From an uncultured Eisenbergiella sp. (GTDB lineage Bacteria > Bacillota > Clostridia > Lachnospirales > Lachnospiraceae), in NCBI GenBank assembly GCA_947626725.1, contig CANQTI010000002.1:1-35634 (forward strand): 35,634 nt of DNA, in the 5' to 3' direction. Below, one piece after another: positions 1 to 5,106 of this stretch. Below the pieces are notes generated by a model. It was not told where the DNA came from and did not search any database. It saw only the letters and a list, made by a program, of their open reading frames with translations. Numbering within the stretch: position 1 is the first letter of the stretch; every line of letters begins with the position of its first letter. A program made the translations under genes and the position numbers.

Positions 1-76
1 GGGATTTGAACCCTCGCGCCTGTTACAGCCTACCGGTGTTCGAAGCCGGACCCTTCAGCCACTTGGGTACTTCTCC
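1..76 (-). tRNA. tRNA-Ser, anticodon CGA, 3' end cut by window edge
   Basis: Read on the minus strand from 76 leftward. The acceptor strand GGAGAAG is followed by T8 and A9, a D arm CCC/GGG with the GTGG loop, an anticodon arm with loop TTCGAAC, a long variable arm (class II) and a T arm with TTCAAAT. The 5' acceptor GGAGAAG plus the long variable arm fits serine rather than leucine. The anticodon CGA reads UCG codons. The 3' part of the T stem, the acceptor strand and CCA lie outside the window. The anticodon stem has a C31-A39 mismatch. Confidence 0.85.
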
Positions 77-124
77 ATAAAAGGGAATGCCCTCGGGGAT
101 GTCCATTTCCTCGAGGCATTCTCT

Positions 125-153
125 ATTCTACTCGAAAAGACTGCATTGTGCAA
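125..153 (-). promoter_or_regulatory. Candidate sigma-A promoter for the tRNA-Ser
   Basis: On the minus strand TTGCAC (148-153) is followed after 17 nt by TAGAAT (125-130). The tRNA 5' end is about 50 nt downstream. The -35 box is only a half match, so this is a candidate. A small hairpin (GAATGC 85-90 / GCATTC 116-121) lies between promoter and tRNA. I see nothing further in 154-267. Confidence 0.45.
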
Positions 154-267
154 GAGGAAAAAGCGGGATTTCTGTGATTAATTTGCGCGCGGAAGGGCCC
201 CTGCTGCAGCCGTACGGCCGCCGATGCGGCTTACGAAGCGATTGCCCGTCCATTTTACGGAAAGTGG

Positions 268-296
268 TTGACAACGGTTCCTGCAGATACTATACT
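268..296 (+). promoter_or_regulatory. Sigma-A promoter of acpP
   Basis: A perfect TTGACA (268-273), a 17-nt spacer and TATACT (291-296) lie 49 nt upstream of the acyl carrier protein start. This predicts a leader of about 40 nt. Confidence 0.85.
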
Positions 297-344
297 TTTT
301 TTGAAAATAGCCCTTTGATGAGGCGTTAAAGGAGATCGTGTGCT

Positions 345-575
345 ATGTTGGAGAAAATCGCGGATATTATTCGGGAGCAGTTGAACCTGGATGATGTGAA
401 AATTACAGAGGATACCTCATTCAAGGATGACCTTCAGGCGGATTCGCTGGATCTATTCGAGCTGGTGATGGCGTTTGAAGAGGAGTATGGAATCGAGATC
501 CCGTCCGAAGATCTGGAGAAGCTCCAGACTGTCGGAGATGTGATGGAATACATCAAGGATCAGGATATCGATTGA
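345..575 (+). CDS. acpP: Acyl carrier protein (fatty acid synthesis type)
   Basis: A 76-residue acidic protein that carries growing acyl chains as thioesters on a 4'-phosphopantetheine arm in the cytoplasm. The attachment site is the Ser in [13 protein letters not shown] (about residue 34), followed by the typical helix-2/3 sequence [10 protein letters not shown]. Length and composition are standard for a type II fatty-acid ACP. An AAAGGAG-like ribosome binding site precedes ATG 345. It is monocistronic here, between a strong promoter and a terminator-like hairpin. A second, more divergent carrier protein sits in the polysaccharide operon (29157-29393); this copy is the likely housekeeping one, though I cannot see whether other copies exist. 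Confidence 0.93.
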   Translation: MLEKIADIIREQLNLDDVKITEDTSFKDDLQADSLDLFELVMAFEEEYGIEIPSEDLEKLQTVGDVMEYIKDQDID

Positions 576-600
576 CAGATAATATTCTGTGGAGATAAGA

Positions 601-642
601 AACGGAGTTGTCTGGCCAGAGGGCGCGGCAGCTCCGTTTTTG
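601..642 (+). terminator. Rho-independent terminator after acpP
   Basis: AACGGAG (601-607) pairs with CTCCGTT (632-638), with a G/C-rich interior that includes CTGGCCAG, and is followed by a T run. It lies 25 nt beyond the acpP stop. Confidence 0.65.
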
Positions 643-768
643 TGTTCCTGGAAGGATGGATATTTTCGGAGACTGTTTTGGGAATATTTTCTATTGGCGG
701 AAATCTGCGGTGTGGTCAGGATATTCTCAGGTCCAAAACCAGTGTTCAGACAAAGCTTGGGAGACGGA

Positions 769-797
769 TTGATTTTGATTTTTGATTTAGGTATACT
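769..797 (+). promoter_or_regulatory. Candidate promoter of tatD
   Basis: TTGATT (769-774), a 17-nt spacer and TATACT (792-797). It lies within the upstream extension of the tatD ORF, which argues against the longer ORF-track start at 589. Confidence 0.6.
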
Positions 798-879
798 GAA
801 ATCTGAAAATGAGCGCGCATTTCGGGCGTATTATTTTTTAAAGCGGAAATCCGAGCGCGATGTCAGGAGGCGAAAACAG

Positions 880-1650
880 ATGATCTATGAGAGTCATGCA
901 CACTTTGACGATAAAGCTTTTGACGCGGACCGGGACGCGCTGCTGGCGTCTCTGCCGGGAGCGGGGATCGGCCGGGTGATCAACGTTTCTTCGGACCGGC
1001 CCTCCGTGGATTCCACGCTGGCGCTGGCCGAAAAATGGCCGTTCGTTTATGCGGCGGTGGGGATCCACCCTTCGGAGCTGGAGGGCCTGACGGATCCGGA
1101 CTATGACTGGCTGAAGGAACGTCTTTCCCATCCGAAGGCCGCGGCGTTGGGAGAGATCGGGCTGGATTATCATTGGGAAAAAGAAGAGACGGCGCGCGCC
1201 CTGCAGAAGGAATGGTTTGCCAGACAGCTTTCGCTGGCCCGGGAGACGGGAAAACCGGTGATCATCCATTCCCGGGAGGCGGCAAAGGACACCTGGGATG
1301 TGATGGAGGCGTGTCGGTGGGATGGACTGCGCGGCGTCATGCACTGCTTTTCCTATACGAAAGAGACGGCCAGGGATTACCTGAAATGGGATTTCTATTT
1401 CGGCATCGGCGGTGTGATCACATTTCAGAACGCGAAGAAGCTGAAGGAAGCGGTGGAATATATCCCGCTGGAGCGTATTCTGCTGGAGACGGACTGCCCG
1501 TATCTGGCGCCGGTCCCATACCGGGGGAAGCGCAATTCTTCCTTGTATCTGCCCTATGTCGTACAGGCCATCGCACAGATCAAGGGTGTCAGCGAGGATG
1601 AGGCGGAGCGTGTCACCTGGAGGAACGCACAGGAGCTGTTCGGTGTCTGA
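880..1650 (+). CDS. tatD: TatD-family metal-dependent deoxyribonuclease
   Basis: A 256-residue amidohydrolase-fold enzyme, predicted two-metal TIM-barrel nuclease (TatD/YcfH group, 3'-5' exonuclease or DNase). Metal ligands visible in order are H-x-H in ESHAHFDD at the N-terminus, Glu in GEIGLDYH, His in IIHSREA, His in MHCF and Asp in LLETDCPYLAP. The ORF track begins at 589, but ATG 880 is preceded by AGGAGG (865-870) and starts exactly at the family N-terminus. The upstream codons hold a promoter. Placement just before rsmA is the usual Firmicutes arrangement (tatD near rsmA). A multi-hairpin repeat follows the stop. Confidence 0.92.
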   Translation: MIYESHAHFDDKAFDADRDALLASLPGAGIGRVINVSSDRPSVDSTLALAEKWPFVYAAVGIHPSELEGLTDPDYDWLKERLSHPKAAALGEIGLDYHWEKEETARALQKEWFARQLSLARETGKPVIIHSREAAKDTWDVMEACRWDGLRGVMHCFSYTKETARDYLKWDFYFGIGGVITFQNAKKLKEAVEYIPLERILLETDCPYLAPVPYRGKRNSSLYLPYVVQAIAQIKGVSEDEAERVTWRNAQELFGV

Positions 1651-1666
1651 AAAGAGACAGGGGGAA

Positions 1667-1778
1667 AGCATGAAAAATAAGCCGGATGGCTTATTTTTCA
1701 TGCTGCGTTTTGTGCTGCGGGCGTCACAAAACGCGGGATCGCACGTGTCGGCCCATATACGCTCGCGGAATGGAGGAG
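1667..1778 (+). repeat. Multi-hairpin intergenic repeat, copy 1 (tatD-rsmA)
   Basis: Stem A is perfect over at least 16 bp: GCATGAAAAATAAGCC (1668-1683), loop GGAT, and its complement (1688-1703). It abuts stem B, GCGTTTTGTG (1705-1714) with CACAAAACGC (1725-1734). Then follow GGGATCGCA and the tail ACGCTCGCGGAATGG. The same order of elements recurs at 28248-28382 and, more diverged, at 29381-29473. No T run follows either stem, so it is not a simple terminator. It fills the gap between the tatD stop and the rsmA start. Confidence 0.8.
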
Positions 1779-1781
1779 ACT

Positions 1782-2657
1782 GTGGAATTACTGGGAATCC
1801 CGGCAAATACCATTGCCGTTTTGAAAAAATACGATTTTAAGATCCAGAAGAAGTTCGGACAGAATTTTCTCATCGATCCCCATGTGCTGGAAAAGATCGT
1901 GGAGGCTGCGGAGCTGACGCCGGAGGACTGCGTGGTGGAGATCGGCCCCGGCCTGGGTGCGATGACACAGTATCTGGCGAAGCGGGCCGGGCGCGTGGCG
2001 GCGGTGGAAATCGACCGGGCGCTGATTCCGATTCTGCAGGAGACGCTGGCGGACTGTGAGAACGTGGAGATCATCAACGAGGATATCCTGAAGGTGGATC
2101 TGACCAGGCTGGCGGAGGAAAAAAACGGCGGCAGACCCATCAAGGTGGTGGCGAATCTTCCTTATTATATCACCACGCCCATTGTGATGAGCCTGCTGGA
2201 GAAGCGGGTGCCGCTGTACTCGATGACCATCATGGTGCAGAAGGAGGTGGCGGAGCGGATGCAGGCCGGTCCAGGCGGGAAGGAATACGGCGCCTTGTCC
2301 CTGGCGGTACAGTATTTCGCCGACGCCCGGATCGTGGCCAATGTGCCGCCCAACTGTTTTATCCCCCGTCCCGGCGTGGGCAGCGCCGTGGTCTGCCTGA
2401 AGCGCTACGAAAAACCGCCCGTGTCCGTTCCCGACGAGGACCTGCTTTTTTCCGTCATCCGGGCTTCCTTCAACCAGCGCCGCAAAATGCTGGTGAACAG
2501 CCTGTACAACGCCGCGGGCCTGTCCTTTTCAAAAGAAACCGTGCGGGACGCCCTGCTTTCCATGGGAGTGTCGGAGACTGTGCGCGGCGAGGCCCTGACG
2601 CTGGAGCAGTTCGCGCGCCTTACGGAGCTTCTGGCCGCCGCGCGGGAGGAAGCGTGA
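1782..2657 (+). CDS. rsmA: 16S rRNA dimethyladenosine transferase RsmA/KsgA
   Basis: A methyltransferase predicted to dimethylate the two adjacent adenines in the 3'-terminal hairpin of 16S rRNA, using SAM. Motifs: KKFGQNFLID at the N-terminus, SAM-binding VVEIGPGLGAMTQ, the catalytic NLPYY motif, and SFNQRRK near the C-terminus. The ORF track starts at 1686, inside the hairpin repeat, which is not credible. ATG 1770 is in frame but belongs to the conserved repeat tail (CGGAATGG) and lacks a ribosome binding site. GTG 1782 has GGAGG five bases upstream and gives 291 residues, with an N-terminus aligning to what I recall of the Bacillus protein. Starting at 1770 would add four residues. Confidence 0.93.
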   Translation: MELLGIPANTIAVLKKYDFKIQKKFGQNFLIDPHVLEKIVEAAELTPEDCVVEIGPGLGAMTQYLAKRAGRVAAVEIDRALIPILQETLADCENVEIINEDILKVDLTRLAEEKNGGRPIKVVANLPYYITTPIVMSLLEKRVPLYSMTIMVQKEVAERMQAGPGGKEYGALSLAVQYFADARIVANVPPNCFIPRPGVGSAVVCLKRYEKPPVSVPDEDLLFSVIRASFNQRRKMLVNSLYNAAGLSFSKETVRDALLSMGVSETVRGEALTLEQFARLTELLAAAREEA

Positions 2658-2751
2658 TCCGGGCCGTCAGTTTCGTGATAAATAACACGCGGAATTGGAA
2701 AACTGCGTGTACAGGAGTTGACGGAAGTCCGTCTGCACCGCTGCAGATGCA

Positions 2752-2793
2752 TAAAAAATCCTGATACGAGGCCCTCGGCCTCATATCAGGATT
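2752..2793 (-). terminator. Rho-independent terminator of the minus-strand small gene
   Basis: A 17-bp inverted repeat with one mismatch (2757-2773 / 2777-2793, loop of 3 nt). Read on the minus strand it is followed by TTTTTT, the classic terminator form. It begins 12 nt after the stop of the 2806-3024 gene. Read on the plus strand only a poorer T-rich stretch follows, so it may also weakly stop rsmA transcripts. In 2658-2751 there are only short hairpins (for example ACACGC 2685 / GCGTGT 2705, and TCTGCA 2732 / TGCAGA 2742). Confidence 0.85.
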
Positions 2794-2805
2794 CGGCGGT
2801 TGTTT

Positions 2806-3024
2806 TTATTTCTGCTGCCAATATCGCTTCACGGTTTCCAGTGCCTCCGCCTCTGTCAGTTCATACTGCTCAGCCAGCTGCTGGGCCACCAGATTCTGGG
2901 GATTGCCCAGATTCTGTGCGATCCTGACTAGCTTTTCTATTCCCTCCTGTATCCCTTCAGCCCTCGCGATCCTTCGGGTTTCCTGCACATCATATGGTTC
3001 AAAATTTGCAAATAATTCTCCCAT
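2806..3024 (-). CDS. Small protein resembling the C-terminal tail of Rpn-family nucleases
   Basis: A 72-residue charged, probably alpha-helical protein. The stretch RIARAEGIQEGIEKLVRIAQ and the following leucine/glutamate-rich tail resemble the C-terminal region of Rpn/PD-(D/E)XK recombination-promoting nucleases (putative transposase family). The nuclease domain, normally about 200 residues upstream, is absent, and no intact version is visible on the minus strand beyond 3024. The gene nevertheless has AAGGAGAG before its ATG, a good promoter and its own terminator, so it looks expressed rather than decayed. It could be a stand-alone tail protein made from an internal start or a remnant that kept signals. 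Function is unknown. It is the only protein-coding gene I accept on the minus strand. Confidence 0.65.
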   Translation of the reverse strand: MGELFANFEPYDVQETRRIARAEGIQEGIEKLVRIAQNLGNPQNLVAQQLAEQYELTEAEALETVKRYWQQK

Positions 3025-3047
3025 ACGTCTCTCCTTTTTCTTCTATC

Positions 3048-3076
3048 ACTATAGCAGATAATGCCGCGCCTGACAA
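3048..3076 (-). promoter_or_regulatory. Sigma-A promoter of the Rpn-tail gene
   Basis: On the minus strand TTGTCA (3071-3076), a 17-nt spacer and TATAGT (3048-3053). The start codon is 24 nt downstream with AAGGAGAG in between. Confidence 0.75.
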
Positions 3077-3087
3077 GAAAATTCCGG

Positions 3088-3179
3088 CAGCAGGTCTGAC
3101 TCCAAAAATGAAATTGTAAATTCCACCTTCTGTTACCCTTGTGGAGTTTACCCCTGCACAGCAGGTCTGACGGACCTGC
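3088..3179. repeat. Short direct repeat pair and nested hairpins
   Basis: CAGCAGGTCTGAC occurs at 3088-3100 and again at 3159-3171. Between them GTAAATTCCAC (3116-3126) pairs with GTGGAGTTTAC (3141-3151) with one G-T. The second copy forms GCAGGTC/GACCTGC (3161-3179). This may be the scar of a small excised or decayed element beside the Rpn-tail gene; that reading is inference. Confidence 0.45.
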
Positions 3180-3190
3180 AGGCATCAAGG

Positions 3191-3222
3191 CTGACAGGTC
3201 CCGGCCGTTTTCGGGTCTGTCA
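3191..3222. promoter_or_regulatory. Hairpin or operator upstream of the sigma gene
   Basis: CTGACAG (3191-3197) pairs with CTGTCAG (3216-3222), with an inner CCCG/CGGG. It is followed by an A/T-rich stretch and a T run just before the -35 box at 3239. It could be an operator or a weak plus-strand terminator. Confidence 0.4.
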
Positions 3223-3238
3223 GGTGAAAATATCTTTT

Positions 3239-3267
3239 TTGTGAACCGGGATATCTTTTGTTACAAT
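3239..3267 (+). promoter_or_regulatory. Promoter of the ECF sigma/anti-sigma operon
   Basis: TTGTGA (3239-3244), a 17-nt spacer and TACAAT (3262-3267). The translation start is about 65 nt downstream. Confidence 0.6.
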
Positions 3268-3332
3268 GTATGAGTGAAGGGCGCGAAACCCGGATCAAAA
3301 GACGTCTTTGGAAACCGGAGGAAATGCACGGC

Positions 3333-3854
3333 ATGAACCTGACACAGATACAGCAGTGCATGGAAGCATACGGAAAAGAGGTATATGCCTTCTGCTGTCG
3401 GCTCACGCGGAACCGGCAGGAAGCGGAGGATCTGTATCAGGATACCTTTTTGACAGCAATGGAGCGCATGGAGCAGATCGATGCGCAGGGCAATCCCAAA
3501 AGCTGGCTGATCTCCGTTTGCCTGCGGATCTGGAAAAACCGGAAGCGCAAATTCGCCTGGCGGCAGCGCATCGCCGGAGAACGGCTCTATGTGGAAGAGG
3601 CCGACCGACCCGAAGCGGCCGCGGATACGCCGGAGGAGAAGCTGATCACCGAAGAGCGGCACAGACAGGTGCGGCAGGCGGTGGAAAGGCTGGAAGAAAA
3701 ATTCCGGATACCGGTGTACCTGTATTACACCGCAGAGCTGTCCGTGGAGGAGATCGGGGCACTTCTTGGGATCCCCGCGGGCACGGTGAAAAGCCGGCTG
3801 TATAAGGCGAGGCTGCTGCTGCGAAAGGAACTGGAGGATTTTGATCATGACTGA
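3333..3854 (+). CDS. ECF-type RNA polymerase sigma factor
   Basis: A 173-residue sigma-70 family regulator. Region 2 covers about residues 10-70, including NRQEAEDLYQDTFLTAM (the region 2.2/2.3 pattern) and the SWLISVCLRIWKNRKRK region 2.4-like stretch. Region 4 covers about 115-165, with LSVEEIGALLGIPAGTVKSRLYKAR as the DNA-binding helix-turn-helix. There is no region 1 or 3, as expected for group 4 sigma factors. ATG 3333 lies 11 nt after GGAGG (3317-3321). ATG 3324 is in frame but only 2 nt after it, and the ORF-track start at 3258 overlaps the promoter. The stop overlaps the next gene by 8 nt, the usual cotranscribed sigma/anti-sigma pairing. Its target genes are unknown. Confidence 0.88.
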   Translation: MNLTQIQQCMEAYGKEVYAFCCRLTRNRQEAEDLYQDTFLTAMERMEQIDAQGNPKSWLISVCLRIWKNRKRKFAWRQRIAGERLYVEEADRPEAAADTPEEKLITEERHRQVRQAVERLEEKFRIPVYLYYTAELSVEEIGALLGIPAGTVKSRLYKARLLLRKELEDFDHD

Positions 3855-4683
3855 TAAAGAATTGGATCAGCTCTTAAAATGCGCCCTTTCTCCAGAGAGA
3901 GAGCCGGATGCCCGGCTGAATGAAAAGATCATGGAAAGAATGGGAGGACGTGTGACAATGAGCGGAAAACAGAAAAAAAAGGGAATGTCCTATGCGGTGC
4001 TGGCCGCGGCTGCGGTGTTGGTGCTGGGGACACTGGCGGCCTTTGGCATGTGGCATTATCTGAATCCCGATCAGGTGGCGCAGGAGGTGGGAAATGTGGG
4101 ACTGCAGGAGGCGTTTGCGGGCCCGGACGCCGTTTCCGTCAACGCGACACAGGAATTCGGCGATTATCGGGTGACGCTTCTGGGCGTGGTCTCCGGGAAA
4201 AATCTGTCCCGGTATGAAGGAATGGAGACGCTCGAGGAGGACAAAACCTATGCGGTGACGGCGACGGAGCGTACGGACGGCACGCCTATGCCCGACACCT
4301 CGGACGACGCTTACGGGGAAAAGCCCTTCTTCGTGACGCCGCTGATTCGGGGGGAGGACCCGGCCTGGATCAATGTGTTCACGCTGGGCGGCGGCGGTTA
4401 TTTGGAGACGGTGGTCGACGGTGTGACCTACCGAATTCTGGAGTGCGACAATCTGGAGAAATTTGCGGACCGCGGTCTCTACCTGGCCGTCAATTCCGGT
4501 TCGTTTCTCGATCAGAGCGCTTATACTTTTGATGAGACCAGCGGCGAGATCAGCCGGGTGGAGGGGTACGACGGCGTCAACGCGCTCTTCGATCTGCCTT
4601 TGGATGCGGGTAAGGCGGACAGAGAGGCCGCGGAACAGGCGCTGAACGCGATCTGGGAGGAGCTTTTCCCGGACGGACGGTAA
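3847..4683 (+). CDS. Single-span membrane protein, probable anti-sigma factor
   Basis: A 278-residue protein with a cytoplasmic N-terminus of about 45 residues (acidic, then KQKKKG), one transmembrane segment at about 48-70 (YAVLAAAAVLVLGTLAAFGMW) and a large extracytoplasmic domain. It overlaps the sigma gene by 8 nt. This topology and position match anti-sigma factors of ECF pairs. The N-terminus lacks an obvious Cys-containing zinc motif, so it is not a ZAS-type anti-sigma. The outer domain (VTLLGVVSGKNLSRYEG and following) resembles the DUF4179-like ectodomains found next to such sigma factors, but I place that only tentatively. ATG 3847 is preferred over TTG 3841; GGAGG lies about 10 nt upstream. 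Confidence 0.75.
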   Translation: MTDKELDQLLKCALSPEREPDARLNEKIMERMGGRVTMSGKQKKKGMSYAVLAAAAVLVLGTLAAFGMWHYLNPDQVAQEVGNVGLQEAFAGPDAVSVNATQEFGDYRVTLLGVVSGKNLSRYEGMETLEEDKTYAVTATERTDGTPMPDTSDDAYGEKPFFVTPLIRGEDPAWINVFTLGGGGYLETVVDGVTYRILECDNLEKFADRGLYLAVNSGSFLDQSAYTFDETSGEISRVEGYDGVNALFDLPLDAGKADREAAEQALNAIWEELFPDGR

Positions 4684-4822
4684 ATGTGGTTCAGGGGTGT
4701 CGTCTTTAAACGGCAGTGAACGGTTGGAATTTCCCGGACAGACAGTGAGCGGTGCTGCTCGGGGAAGCCCCATCTAAGACGGATATGAATGTGGGAGCGG
4801 CAGAGCAGACCGCTTGGAAACG

Positions 4823-4864
4823 GGAATACGGCGTGAAAAAGAAATCATGCCGTATTCCTGTTTT
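4823..4864 (+). terminator. Terminator after the sigma/anti-sigma operon
   Basis: GGAATACGGC (4823-4832) pairs perfectly with GCCGTATTCC (4849-4858), followed by TGTTTTCG. It lies 140 nt after the anti-sigma stop. I see only short GC-rich hairpins and no gene in 4684-4822. Confidence 0.7.
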
Positions 4865-4912
4865 CGTATATTTCGAATGAATTTCGAGGTAAAAAAAAAG
4901 TTACTTCTATGC

Positions 4913-4941
4913 TTGACAGGAAATGCATGGCGTGGTATATT
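4913..4941 (+). promoter_or_regulatory. Promoter of the giant surface protein
   Basis: TTGACA (4913-4918), a 17-nt spacer and TATATT (4936-4941). It is followed by a leader of about 160 nt without an ORF, ending in GGAAAGGGG before ATG 5107. A 9-bp inverted repeat, TATATTTCG (4867-4875) and CGAAATATA (4956-4964), flanks the promoter symmetrically and could be an operator. Confidence 0.75.
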
Positions 4942-5106
4942 TATCGTAAAACAAACGAAATATAGAGAATAAATATTTATAAAATAGATTATGTCCAGTG
5001 AAGAGACTTGGGAAAGAAGCTTACAGAGACGTTGGTACAGTTTCGTTCGGACGGATTCGAGACAGGAAATTAAGAGGGGCGGAAGCCTTTCGGAAAGGGG
5101 TTATAT

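Noticed and set aside
87-329. 80-residue ORF between the tRNA and acpP
   Set aside because: No ribosome binding site, unlikely composition, and it contains the tRNA promoter region at its start and the acpP promoter at its end.
1668-1703. Rho-independent terminator after tatD
   Set aside because: The stem is A/T-rich, lacks a trailing T run, and is one part of a composite element repeated at two other sites.
838-1806. 322-residue minus-strand ORF opposite tatD
   Set aside because: Antisense shadow of a high-GC coding region; the translation has no family motif and the plus strand has clear TatD motifs.
3261-3848. 195-residue minus-strand ORF opposite the sigma gene
   Set aside because: Shadow ORF; the sigma region 2 and region 4 motifs fix the true strand.
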